DNA of 64,000 bases, from positions 682,001-746,000 of the forward strand of contig NZ_JAGSGB010000002.1 of the NCBI RefSeq assembly GCF_020092905.1. Direction: 5' to 3'. Below are positions 49,301-57,073 of this stretch, in pieces (position 1 is the stretch's first letter; the number at the start of each line of letters is the position of its first letter). The notes beneath the pieces are model-generated. The model was not told the DNA's origin. It did not search any database and saw only the letters and a program-made list of their open reading frames with translations. This DNA is from Pacificimonas aurantium (lineage in GTDB: Bacteria; Pseudomonadota; Alphaproteobacteria; Sphingomonadales; Sphingomonadaceae). The position numbers and the translations under genes were made by a program.

Positions 49301-51563
49301 AAACAGCGGCGAGAACCGTCTCACAACATGGTCGAACGACCCGGTCACGGACCGTCCCTCCGAAACACTCTACCTGCGTGATGAGGAAACTGGCGAGGTA
49401 TGGACCATAACGCCTGCTCCTGTTGGCGATGCCGCTGCCTGCGAAGTCAGGCATGGCGCGGGTTACACTACATGGTCAAAACGGTTCGCCGGCTTGGCCC
49501 ATCAGCTCACAATGTTCGTACCGCTTGATGCATCGGTGAAGATCGTTCGGCTGCGGATCCGCAACTGCGAAGACCGGCACCGGCGCGTAACCGCAACCTA
49601 TTATGCCGAGTGGCTGCTCGGCTCTCTTCCCAGTATCGCACGCCCGCACATAGTCTGCGACTTTGACACCGAGACGCAGACCATCACGGCAACGAACCGC
49701 TGGAACAGCGATTTTGCCGGACAGGTGGCGTTTCTCACGGCAAACCGCCCACCGCACGGCTTCACGACCGACCGCGGCGAATTCATCGGCAGGGGTGGGG
49801 ACCCGGCGGATCCCGCGGCGCTTCGGCGATGGGGTCTAACCAACAGCGTATGCGCGGGCGGCGATACATGCGGAGCCTATCAGATACACCTCGATCTTGG
49901 CCCGGGCGAGGAAGAAGAAATCCTGTTCGTGCTCGGCCAAGGGCTAGGCCACCATGCGGCCATGGAACTCGCCCAGCGCTGGCGTGAGCCAGACGAGGCA
50001 GAGACGGCAATGATAGCGCTGGAGAATTTCTGGGATGAGACACTCGGCGCCCTTCAAGTCTCAACCCCGGACCCTGCTTTCGACGTCATGGTCAACCGCT
50101 GGCTGCTCTACCAGACGCTGTCGTCCCGTGTTCTCGCGCGCACGGGATTCTATCAGTCGAGCGGGGCCTTCGGCTTTCGCGATCAATTGCAGGACGTTCT
50201 TGCGCTTCTCCACACCGCGCCGGCGCTCGCTCGCGCGCACATCCTCGAAAGCGCGCAGCATCAATTCGTAGAGGGCGATGTTCTGCACTGGTGGCACCCC
50301 CCTGCTGATCGCGGCGTGCGAACGCGTTTTTCCGACGATTTACTCTGGTTGCCTTATGTTGTCGGCATCTATGTCACGACGACCGGTGACCTTGATATCC
50401 TCGACGAGGAAGTCGCGTTCCTCGATGCCGATGAACTCGCCCCCGACGAAGCCAATCGATATGCGCAATTCGATGCGACCGAGTGGCGCGGCTCGCTGTT
50501 CGAGCACTGCGAGCGCGCACTGCACCGCGCTCTGGCAGTCGGGGCCCATGGACTGCCGCTGATCGGCGCCGGGGACTGGAATGATGGAATGGACCGCCTC
50601 GGCGCGAAGGGCCATGGCGAAAGCGTCTGGTTGGCATGGTTTATCACGGTCACAGCGCAAGGCTTCGCCGACATCTGCCGCCGGACCGGTCGGATGCACG
50701 AGGCGAAAGAATGGGAAGAACGGGCATCCGAGATAAGACGGCGCGCGGAAGAAAGCGCGTGGGATGGCTCATGGTACTTGCGCGCGTTCGATGATGACGG
50801 GCGGCCCATCGGCTCGGCAGAAAGCGACGAATGCAGGATCGATTCGATCGCGCAGTCATGGGCGGCCTTTGCCTCGGCTGATCAAGAGCGCGTGAGCGAG
50901 GCTCTCCAGTCCGCATGGGATATGCTTGTTTCGCAGGAAGACCAGTTGGCCAGGCTGCTCTGGCCCGCGTTTGACGAAGGCTTGATCGATCCCGGTTACA
51001 TAAAGGCCTATCCCCCGGGAATTCGCGAAAATGGGGGTCAGTATTCGCATGCGACCGCGTGGCTGGGCATGGCCTTTGCGCGGGTGAAGGACCCCGAGAA
51101 GGCCTTTGCCCTGTTCAACATGATCAACCCCGTCCGTCGCTCTGACGATCACGCCAAGGCCGAGCATTATCGCCTGGAGCCCTACGCCGTCGCCGGAGAC
51201 ATATCTGCGGGCAAGCAACATACGGGCAGAGGGGGCTGGAGCTGGTATACTGGGGCCGCTGGCTGGGCATGGCAGCTCGCCACAAAAAGCATCCTGGGGT
51301 TGCAACAGATCGATGGCCAACTCATCGTCAATCCCTGTATCCCGCCCAACTGGGGCGGCTTCAGCGCGACACTGCGCGTTGGTGGCGGGTTGGTGTCAGT
51401 GAAAGTCGAAGATCCGCAAGGGCTTGGCTGCGCTGACGTCGAACTCACCGTTGATGGCAAAACTCATGCCGGGAATGCGATTGTACTCCCGAAGAATGGC
51501 GAAACAGTCGAACTTCGGGTCCGCATTGTTGGACGCAATGTACAACACCCCTCCCCCGCCTGA
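43344..51563 (+). CDS. ndvB: Cyclic beta-1,2-glucan synthase (NdvB/Cgs-like)
   Basis: A 2739-residue inner-membrane enzyme that makes periplasmic cyclic glucan from UDP-glucose; Brucella Cgs and rhizobial NdvB are of similar size. An N-terminal cytoplasmic region is followed by membrane helices (from about 312 and 362). The glycosyltransferase-84 region contains LDADTTLP (acidic D pair near 532-535), and more helices lie near 720-880. Then come a glucoamylase-like domain and the C-terminal GH94-like phosphorylase domains, with GAGDWNDGMDRLG (about 2409-2420). Coupling to a stress protein gene suggests osmotic or envelope adaptation. Loss would affect hypo-osmotic growth. Confidence 0.93.
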   Translation: MSDINSDFSALDHAAIQFAEEDRISPQAAQEIPARTGTDAILEWLRAACLACAKAGAEASKAAEWLLDNDYVVQRALRQIKQDLPTGFYSKLPALEGEETIGFPRAFVLAHRFLELSRMQVSASALSRFLIAYQRTAPLRIGELWAFPAMLRIACVEILVETLSTLLCDQLDVPVATTSWAGEAHALEANERVARAIANLSTLDAISWEDLFDDVSPVEQILRNDPSGYYGQMDFDSRDRYRRAVEELAEYGDLSETDVALEAIQASRAALPDDRSHHVGFWLAGEGRRAFRQQTGAVFPARVRLLDYALRHPGPVYFVSLIGLLVWALLLPAIYLDAADAGATGWFAGLSLSLIPASVVAITFLHWSITRLLPPRVLFKLDFGDGLPEDCATLIAVPVVIAREDEVPFLIEKLENHWLSNGEPMVDVVLLADLADAASESTAGDKQIEQALEREILALNTRYRSEGSEPFHLLMRPRQYCEAQGCWLAWERKRGKLEQLNHMLIEGDGGAFHRHVGSREIPRNIRFVVTLDADTTLPTGTVRKLVGTLAHPLNQAKFDPDTGTLLGGYTIIQPRVEISPQSGSRTLFARLFAGDTSIDIYSRAVSNVYQDLFGAGIFVGKGIYDLHAFHRSVAGRVPENSILSHDLFEGVHGRVGLASDIVLFEGFPGNYLEYARRAHRWIRGDWQLLPWLAGKVRRSDGTRSPNPIAAIDRWKIIDNLRRSLVAPATILLAISGWLILPGQAWFWSLLAFFMPAGQVFTDLVTGLATGRRRGTSRSLGPQLRDQAGRWFLAVVYLLDDAILSVRAIAVTLWRLFASRRNLLEWTSAAHSATDLRSNRARGVIWRKMWLGPTISVALAALLAAIKPDALAASLPLLILWIAAPEITWAMARERREDAEPLAEDDRRFLRGLARRTWLFFETFAGPEDNWLPPDNYQGAPHAEIAQRTSPTNIGMLMLSTAAAWDLGYIGRSELAARTANLFATLDRLERYRGHFYNWYDTRTLASLEPRYVSTVDSGNLAAALLAYAASLREARRAEGMEEQRWRGLIDVIDLIEQVAQNSEDAALPRWITQLRSRLEGVEEDRAHWMAGLQDICEVLIPEMEAALGLGEQSEKAAPNHLVDIEVLVDRLQYQIRSMCRDLGNGGIPADQLSSLADQAIEMAYSMEFAPLYDEHRRLLRIGINVSLGRPDTHYYDLLASEARLASFFAIAKGDVPPEHWFHLGRPLRRVEGGAMLISWNGSMFEYLMPRLLLKPDTGTLLGESERMVVDVQERYGRAQSVPWGISESAYSARDPEHRYRYQGFGVPELGLKRGLSRDMVVAPYATALALAVAPKKAVANLRLLTRSGGSGRYGLVEALDFTPERSPGSGPRTVNAYMAHHQGMLLSAIVNALFSDRFASRFAEDPRMRPTMLLLSERVPREIPPEIDRLADPTISMVRGTPVTLPASWQPRREASVPQMLLLGNGPLSTWLSDSGSGGLRWHHRALTRFVADATHDADGYWIYIADEDTGRLWSATLEPTGSEAEEYEVTCHAHQAVIRRRDQGVVSRLEIGVLAGSDIEVRRLRLINESSRHRKLRVTTYAEIVLGEPLEDERHPAFSKLFIKSEHVPSLGGLLFERRARAPQDTPPVLLHFAVDGGGPVRNARFETDRRAFIRRHESLRSPTGATEAVQNTQGWTLDPVMALQHLIDLEPFEIREICFLTVAAASRETAVELAERHSSLDSIEWALHDTATENARSLVHMNIEAEHLPVVQQLASALIYPQNAPSSARTIKNENSLGQADLWGMGVSGDYPILLLRSAGETTTLLPVLLAAHRLWRRHGLEVDLVILQLAGSAYIEPVLDQLREALQRAKMAELLGRKGGVHIVFADQIGADRVRLLESTARVTLDDARGSLQEQLEEAHDVPNRLPLFSATRAAQHPSMTSLERSANLLYDNGLGGFTADGREYVIFVEPGQATPAPWCNILANRDFGALVSEAGGGYTWAINSGENRLTTWSNDPVTDRPSETLYLRDEETGEVWTITPAPVGDAAACEVRHGAGYTTWSKRFAGLAHQLTMFVPLDASVKIVRLRIRNCEDRHRRVTATYYAEWLLGSLPSIARPHIVCDFDTETQTITATNRWNSDFAGQVAFLTANRPPHGFTTDRGEFIGRGGDPADPAALRRWGLTNSVCAGGDTCGAYQIHLDLGPGEEEEILFVLGQGLGHHAAMELAQRWREPDEAETAMIALENFWDETLGALQVSTPDPAFDVMVNRWLLYQTLSSRVLARTGFYQSSGAFGFRDQLQDVLALLHTAPALARAHILESAQHQFVEGDVLHWWHPPADRGVRTRFSDDLLWLPYVVGIYVTTTGDLDILDEEVAFLDADELAPDEANRYAQFDATEWRGSLFEHCERALHRALAVGAHGLPLIGAGDWNDGMDRLGAKGHGESVWLAWFITVTAQGFADICRRTGRMHEAKEWEERASEIRRRAEESAWDGSWYLRAFDDDGRPIGSAESDECRIDSIAQSWAAFASADQERVSEALQSAWDMLVSQEDQLARLLWPAFDEGLIDPGYIKAYPPGIRENGGQYSHATAWLGMAFARVKDPEKAFALFNMINPVRRSDDHAKAEHYRLEPYAVAGDISAGKQHTGRGGWSWYTGAAGWAWQLATKSILGLQQIDGQLIVNPCIPPNWGGFSATLRVGGGLVSVKVEDPQGLGCADVELTVDGKTHAGNAIVLPKNGETVELRVRIVGRNVQHPSPA

Positions 51564-51672
51564 GAATTCCGCCCGGAGCTATTCAAACGCTCCTCCCAGC
51601 GCGTGAAAATCCTGGCGGGGTGTTTGGCAAAGATGCGCGACGCGAAGTCTGCCGTGCAAAGCAAAGTTGATC

Positions 51673-53094
51673 CTATAATAGCGGGCTAAAGAGCCGTGCT
51701 GCATTTTCCGCAGCGCGGGCAAGCGCAGGTCTGGCATTCCATTCGGCGCGAACCAAGCGCTCACTCCCCGCAATGTTGCGCGCCTCCTCTTCGCGCAGGC
51801 GCGCGGTTGTGTCCTGATCATAGATGAGGAGGCCAGCTTCTCCGTTCAACTCCAGCGAGCGCAAATCGATGTTCATCGAACCGACAAGGACGAGGTCATC
51901 GTCGACGCTTACATGCTTGGCGTGCAGGAAGCCGCGATGATAGAGGTGTATGTCGATGCCCGCTTCCAGCATTCGATCGAAGAAAGAGCGCTGCGCCAGA
52001 TCGACCAGACGATGGTCGCCCTTCTTCGGTAGAATCAAGCAGACCTCGACACCGCGGGCGGCGGCCCCTTCGAGCGCGAGCAGGAGCGCTTCGTCCGGCA
52101 CGAAGTAGGGGGTCGTGATGACCAGACGGTGTTCGACCGTATGCACCAGCGCATCGAGCAGCAGCCGGATGACAGAGCGCCGATATTCGGGTCCGCCAGC
52201 CACCAATTGTGCGCGCGCCGCCCCTGCGGACCGTTCATGCGGAAAGAGCGCCCCGTCGCTCAACAGATCGCCGGATTCCAAAAACCAGTCATTGGCAAAG
52301 AGCGCCTGCATCTGGAGCACGACGGGTCCGTTGACCCTCACCACGAATTCCTTGCTGCGCTGACCTCCCGGTAGCTCGGGGCTGATGACGTTCTGCGAGC
52401 CGATATATCCGAGCCGTCCGTCGATCACAGCGAGCTTGCGATGATTGCGCAGATCGGGCCGCAGGGCCTCCATGTTCGTTAGCGATACGGGCAGCGCGCG
52501 GCGCACCGTTATCCCGCAGCTCCTGAGTTTTCGAATGATCCGGCGGGACCACCAATAGGAACCGAGCGCATCGATCAGAACGCGGCATTCTATCCCGCGG
52601 CTTGCGGCAGCCACGAGCGCCGCGATGATCTGGTTGCCCACAGCATCGTCGGAGAAGATGTAGGTCGTGAGATGAACATGGTGCCGGGCAGTACCAATGT
52701 CGGCCACGAGACGGTCGATCACTTCCTGATAATCCGCTAGCGCTTCGATGTTGTTTCCACCCACCGCAGGGAACAAATTGACCCGCTCGATGAGCTGCGC
52801 TGCCCGAACAAGATGCGCGGGAAGCTGCGGCGGTGAGCAGTGCTGCGACATCAGGATCTGGCGGCGCGCAATCTTGAGCTGCCTGCGCGCTTCAGCAAAA
52901 CGCGCACGCCTGCGCGCCGTTGCCAGCGGACGGAACGCCCAGAGAACAACGAGAATGGCTGGAATGGGGAAGACGAGAACCAGCGCGAGCCAGCCCTGTG
53001 CGCCAACCGCTGGTCGGCTGAAAATGATCACCGCGAAGATAGCAAACCGCGCGAGCCAATCCAGCGTGAGGAATAGCAAGAGCGTATCAGACAC
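51673..53094 (-). CDS. cls: Cardiolipin synthase, phospholipase D type
   Basis: A 473-residue enzyme that condenses phosphatidylglycerol to cardiolipin. Two membrane helices (about 4-24 and 35-55) come before two PLD/HKD motifs, HRKLAVIDGRLGYIGSQN and HAKHVSVDDDLVLVGSMN. Full length for the family. The start is GTG at 53094 with GGGAG eight bases ahead. A strong hairpin lies in its leader (53126-53165). Transcribed in the direction of the sigma factor gene, 288 bases upstream. Confidence 0.92.
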   Translation of the reverse strand: MSDTLLLFLTLDWLARFAIFAVIIFSRPAVGAQGWLALVLVFPIPAILVVLWAFRPLATARRRARFAEARRQLKIARRQILMSQHCSPPQLPAHLVRAAQLIERVNLFPAVGGNNIEALADYQEVIDRLVADIGTARHHVHLTTYIFSDDAVGNQIIAALVAAASRGIECRVLIDALGSYWWSRRIIRKLRSCGITVRRALPVSLTNMEALRPDLRNHRKLAVIDGRLGYIGSQNVISPELPGGQRSKEFVVRVNGPVVLQMQALFANDWFLESGDLLSDGALFPHERSAGAARAQLVAGGPEYRRSVIRLLLDALVHTVEHRLVITTPYFVPDEALLLALEGAAARGVEVCLILPKKGDHRLVDLAQRSFFDRMLEAGIDIHLYHRGFLHAKHVSVDDDLVLVGSMNIDLRSLELNGEAGLLIYDQDTTARLREEEARNIAGSERLVRAEWNARPALARAAENAARLFSPLL

Positions 53095-53382
53095 CGGTCT
53101 TGCTCCCGCTTGTCGGAAAGCAATGGCGGCACGCCGTAGGAGGGGGGAGGATCACGGCGTGCCGCACTGCCGAGGCGCGGGGTTGGAGGCATCGCCGCGG
53201 CAACGAGCTTGGCGGGTTCGGGCTTTTACGCAGCCAAATGGTCCCGACAATTCGACCCTTAGAGCTCGCATGCATGTACATAGACGCGGGAGCGCGCCTG
53301 CTATTACAGCGCAGACCTCGTTTCGGTCTCACTGAATAGGCATGACATAGTCTCTGCCCGCCCACACGAGCGCGTCGGCTCC
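53095..53382. other. Gap between sigma factor gene and cls, with leader hairpin
   Basis: A 288-base non-coding stretch containing the hairpin noted below and a weak AGACC/GGTCT repeat near 53312-53328. Confidence 0.5.
53126..53165 (-). promoter_or_regulatory. Twelve-base-pair leader hairpin upstream of cls
   Basis: GCGGCACGCCGT, sixteen bases, ACGGCGTGCCGC: a perfect stem about 30 bases ahead of the GTG. In the cls mRNA the loop reads GATCCTCCCCCCTCCT, which carries CTCCC complementary to the cls ribosome site GGGAG. The stem may thus present an anti-Shine-Dalgarno loop, or it may be a terminator or REP-like element. A role in gene control is inferred. Confidence 0.55.
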
Positions 53383-53976
53383 TCAAGTTTGCAAAGCAAT
53401 AGGGGTGTCGGCCAAAGCATCGCGAAATGCGCCGCGGGCACGATGGAGTCTTACGGCGAGATTGTTGGGCGAAATGTGGAGGCGCGAAGAGATGACTGAA
53501 GGCTCGTCCCGCCCCAGGTCCATTTGCCGGATGATTTGCGTATAGGCTGGCCGAAGCGTCGCCAATACCTCCTCGACCACCTCGCTTTCATCGACCGACA
53601 AACTCTCTCCCGAGATTTCTTCCAAGGGTGGGCCGCCGGGTTCAAGCGGGGTCGTTTTGGCGTTGAGCCGCGCCGAGGCCCGGTAATGGTCGAGCAACGT
53701 CGTCTCGAAGAGGCGCCGCAGCCATCCGTGGACGGCATTTTCATCACGCAATTGATGCGCGCGCTCAAGCGCTTTGACGCAGAAGGACTGAAGGACATCA
53801 TCCGCCGCGAGGCGGTCGCGCAGACGCTTGAGAGCAAGCCGGCGGAAGATGACATAATCGCCAACAAGAACCCGCTCAATAATCTCTCTGTTCGTCTCTC
53901 GCCGGTTCTCAGGTTCGGAACGCTCCTGCTCTTCGGCAACAATATCCTCTGATTGTGCGGCGTAAGATAATGGCAT
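53383..53976 (-). CDS. ECF-type RNA polymerase sigma factor
   Basis: A 197-residue sigma-70-family protein starting MPLSYAAQ, with region 2 (DYVIFRRLALKRLRDRLAADDVLQSFCVKALERAHQL) and region 4 (LRPAYTQIIRQMDLGRDEPSVISSRLHISPNNLAVRLHRAR). The start follows GGGGAAGA; a longer in-frame upstream extension is not supported. There is no anti-sigma gene next to it. It may direct envelope genes such as cls or plsC; unproven. Confidence 0.8.
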   Translation of the reverse strand: MPLSYAAQSEDIVAEEQERSEPENRRETNREIIERVLVGDYVIFRRLALKRLRDRLAADDVLQSFCVKALERAHQLRDENAVHGWLRRLFETTLLDHYRASARLNAKTTPLEPGGPPLEEISGESLSVDESEVVEEVLATLRPAYTQIIRQMDLGRDEPSVISSRLHISPNNLAVRLHRARGAFRDALADTPIALQT

Positions 53977-54183
53977 GAGTTCTTCCCCACCGAAGTTCCA
54001 CCTACTTGGAATACGCAGGGAGAGGCCCCGCCCCTCAGATTTCTTTGGTGTTTCGGCGAATGATGAGAGGTTCCGGCCGGGAAACAACGCGCTGATGCGC
54101 TTCGTCCTGTAAGCCGAGCTGCCGTGCCCCGTCTCTTGTTTCAGCCCGTTTAGAAATCCTCTGCACCGAGACGAGAAAACCCG
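53977..54183. other. Divergent gap of sigma factor and plsC-like gene
   Basis: A 207-base region with promoters in both directions. A weak GGAAAC, 17 bases, CGTC match to EcfG-type promoters lies at 54080-54106 on the rightward strand. Confidence 0.4.
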
Positions 54184-54906
54184 ATGAGCCGCCTGATCAC
54201 CACTATGCGAAGTCTCGCCTTTGCAGTGTCGGCGGCGGTGTGGACTCTCCTTTTTGCGCCCTTGATCCCGCTATTGGTTCTTCTGGGTCGTCCGCCGCGG
54301 ATCATTCGGCAGCTCACCCGGATTTGGGCGCGCGGCCTTCTCTGTCTCCTCGCTGCGCTGGCCGGAATCCGCTATACGGAAAGGGGACGCGTTAACCTGC
54401 CCGAGGGTCCCGTCCTCATCATCGCCAACCATCAATCGGCCTGGGAAACGTTTGCCGCACTCGTTCTCTTCCCTGACGTGGCGATTGTCACCAAGCGTGA
54501 GCTTCTGGCGCTGCCTGTGATAGGATGGTTCCTGAAGAACTCCCCCATGATCCCGGTCGATCGCGCTCAGTCGGCGCGGGCGCTGCGTGAAATGCTTGCG
54601 GCCTGCCGCGCGGAAGTAGCGGCGGGTCGCTCGGTGCTCATTTTCCCCGAAGGCACACGCAAGCAGCCGGGAAGCCCGATCGAATTCAAGCGCGGAGTGG
54701 AACTGCTCTATCGAAATCTGGCGATACCCCCAGTAATCGTTGCCCACGATGCCGGCCGGCTCTGGCGGCAGGGCATGCGGCTGCATCCTGGATCGATTAC
54801 CGTTTCGATACTCCCGCCGATCCCACCTGCTACCGATCATGGAGTTCTTGTCGCGCAGGCACAGCGGTCCCTCGCGGTCGAAGTCGCCAATCTGAACAAG
54901 GCCTAG
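54184..54906 (+). CDS. plsC: Lysophospholipid (1-acyl-sn-glycerol-3-phosphate) acyltransferase
   Basis: A 240-residue membrane acyltransferase. NHQSAWE (H83, E88) is the HX4E form of motif I, found in many AGPATs; motif III is FPEGTR, preceded by PMIPVDRAQSARALREM, and a membrane helix spans about 12-33. It makes phosphatidic acid or remodels lysophospholipids. It may belong to the membrane-lipid group together with cls and cfa. Confidence 0.88.
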   Translation: MSRLITTMRSLAFAVSAAVWTLLFAPLIPLLVLLGRPPRIIRQLTRIWARGLLCLLAALAGIRYTERGRVNLPEGPVLIIANHQSAWETFAALVLFPDVAIVTKRELLALPVIGWFLKNSPMIPVDRAQSARALREMLAACRAEVAAGRSVLIFPEGTRKQPGSPIEFKRGVELLYRNLAIPPVIVAHDAGRLWRQGMRLHPGSITVSILPPIPPATDHGVLVAQAQRSLAVEVANLNKA

Positions 54907-55161
54907 ACTGACCGCCGAAAGGGCCCGGATCCCTATGAGGATGAGGAGGCCTGCGCTCCCATGAACATGATCTTGCATCTCATTGCGAGAGGCAACACCC
55001 ATTTGTTCTGAACTTCGCCGTCGGCGACGTTCTCGTAATCACCAAGCGCGCCCCGCGTCTGTTTATCCGAATGAGGTGCCGCCCGGGCAGGCCAGCGCGC
55101 ACCAGGAGCCGGTCTGGACGGACAATCAAAACCGGGAGTCTTGCAATAAGGAGCAGTGTGT
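54907..55161. other. Gap before the PBP2 gene
   Basis: A 255-base stretch with the PBP2 promoter expected; I see no clear box. Confidence 0.4.
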
Positions 55162-57069
55162 GTGGCGAAACCGCCAACGAACAAGAGGATATTGGAGCAG
55201 CAGTTTTCTCGCCGGGCGACAATCTTGTGCGCGGTGCAGCTCGGTCTCGGCGGTGTGTTGGCAGGCCGGCTCGCCTGGCTTGCGATCGCCGAAAACCAAA
55301 AATGGCAACTGCTCTCCGAGAGCAATCGGCTTCAGCTGAGCCTGATCCCGCCGAGGCGCGGATTGCTGCTTGATCGCACGGGCGTCCCCCTCGCCAGCAA
55401 CAAATCGGTCTTCATGATCGATCTCCTGCCCGATCGCCTCGAGGACGCCGATAAGGTCGTGAAGCAGCTTGCCGAGCTGCTCGATCTTAGCGCCGATGAG
55501 ACGGACCGCCTCAAGACCGACCTCGAACAAGCATTGGATCACCAGCCCGTGCGGGTTGCGAGCGATGTCGAGTGGGACCAATATGCCGCTGTAAATGTAC
55601 GCCTTCCCGACCTCCCCGGCGTATCCCCGATGAGAGGGTTTTCGCGGCACTATCCAGCAGGAGCCGCGACAGCTCACTTGCTCGGCTATGTCGGAGCCCC
55701 AAGCCGCGAGGAGTATGAAAAAACCGGCGATCCCTTGCTAATGGTTCCGGGCATGCAAGTCGGCAAGGATATGCTCGAGAAGACGCTCGACGAGCATTTG
55801 ACGGGCAAGCCCGGCGCGCGCCGGGCCGAAGTGACAGCCACGGGCAAGGTCGTACGCGCGCTAGAGGTCCGATCCGACACTATAGGTAAAAGCGTACAAT
55901 TGACCATTGATGGTGGGCTTCAAACCTATGCGTCGCGGCGACTGGGCACCCAGTCCGGCTCGGTCGTGGTGCTCGACGCGGTCACCGGCGGCGTTCTCGC
56001 TATGGCTTCGATGCCAGCCTACGATCCCAACAGTTTTTCGGATGGGATCAGCCAGTTCGAATGGGACATGCTGTCGCAAGACGAACGCGTTCCACTCAGA
56101 AACAAGACCCTCCAGGGACTTTATCCGCCCGGATCGACCATCAAGCCGATCACGGCCCTGGCTTTGCTGAATGAGAACATCGACCCAGACGAAACCGTCC
56201 TTTGTACCGGCCGGATCAACATTGCCGGCGGCACGTTCCATTGCTGGCGCCGTAGTGGCCACGGTGTAGTCGACATGAACCGGGCGATTGCAGAAAGCTG
56301 TGACATATATTTCTATGTCATGGGCATTCGGGTGGGCATTCAGCCAATTGCCGACATGGCCAGACGTTTTGGGCTTGGCGAGCGGTTTTTAGGCTTGCCG
56401 GTTCCCTATCAGTATTACGGCACTGTCCCCGATCCTGCCTGGAAACGGCGACGATACAACGAGCCTTGGGAAGCCTATGACACTGTCAATGCGACAATCG
56501 GGCAAGGCTATCTGCTCGCCAACCCGCTGCAGCTTGCGGTCATGACGGCGCGGCTTGCCGCCGGTGAGAAAACCCATCCCAAGCTACTTGCCGCAAAGGA
56601 GGCGCCTGCCGCACCACTCGAAATTGACCCCCGAATGCTTGCGATCGTCCGCCAGGGAATGGAGGATGTTGTCAATGGCCAGGGCACCGCAACCCGCGCC
56701 CGCCTTCCCCTTCCGAACATCAAGCTGGCGGGCAAGACGGGCACCGCGCAGGTTCGCCGCATCACGATGGCCGAACGTCGCCGCGGCGTCCGCTCCAATG
56801 CCTCTCTCCCCTGGAAGCTGCGCGATCATGGATTGTTCGTTGGTTATGCGCCGGTTCACCGGCCCCGCTATACGGTGGCGGTGGTAATCGAACATGGCGG
56901 AGGGTCTGGAGCGGCCTATCCCATCGCAAGCGATACGCTGCTCTATCTGTTTGACGAACGGCAAGCCATGAAGCGCCTGGCATCACTGGAGAATGGCTGG
57001 GGTGGCGGAATCGAGGAGCGAATGGCGCGCGAAGCGGCAGAATTCGCCGCCCGCACACCGAGCGACTGA
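55162..57069 (+). CDS. mrdA: Penicillin-binding protein 2-like transpeptidase
   Basis: A 635-residue class B PBP for side-wall peptidoglycan synthesis. An N-terminal membrane helix, a pedestal domain with PRRGLLLDRTGVPLA, then the transpeptidase with PPGSTIKP (active S325), SCD (SxN position) and GKTGTAQ. The start GTG at 55162 has AAGGAG eight bases ahead; GTG at 55156 is too close to it. The usual rodA and mreBCD neighbours are missing, so this looks like a second, accessory copy. Confidence 0.92.
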   Translation: MAKPPTNKRILEQQFSRRATILCAVQLGLGGVLAGRLAWLAIAENQKWQLLSESNRLQLSLIPPRRGLLLDRTGVPLASNKSVFMIDLLPDRLEDADKVVKQLAELLDLSADETDRLKTDLEQALDHQPVRVASDVEWDQYAAVNVRLPDLPGVSPMRGFSRHYPAGAATAHLLGYVGAPSREEYEKTGDPLLMVPGMQVGKDMLEKTLDEHLTGKPGARRAEVTATGKVVRALEVRSDTIGKSVQLTIDGGLQTYASRRLGTQSGSVVVLDAVTGGVLAMASMPAYDPNSFSDGISQFEWDMLSQDERVPLRNKTLQGLYPPGSTIKPITALALLNENIDPDETVLCTGRINIAGGTFHCWRRSGHGVVDMNRAIAESCDIYFYVMGIRVGIQPIADMARRFGLGERFLGLPVPYQYYGTVPDPAWKRRRYNEPWEAYDTVNATIGQGYLLANPLQLAVMTARLAAGEKTHPKLLAAKEAPAAPLEIDPRMLAIVRQGMEDVVNGQGTATRARLPLPNIKLAGKTGTAQVRRITMAERRRGVRSNASLPWKLRDHGLFVGYAPVHRPRYTVAVVIEHGGGSGAAYPIASDTLLYLFDERQAMKRLASLENGWGGGIEERMAREAAEFAARTPSD

Positions 57070-57073
57070 CCCC

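Noticed and set aside
43344-51563. Several long antisense frames inside the glucan synthase gene, such as 47880-48806 and 45438-46166
   Set aside because: Shadows of a high-GC coding sequence; no domain and no start context.
54080-54106. EcfG-like promoter GGAAAC-N17-CGTC before the acyltransferase gene
   Set aside because: Differs from GGAAC-N16/17-CGTT at both boxes; could be chance.
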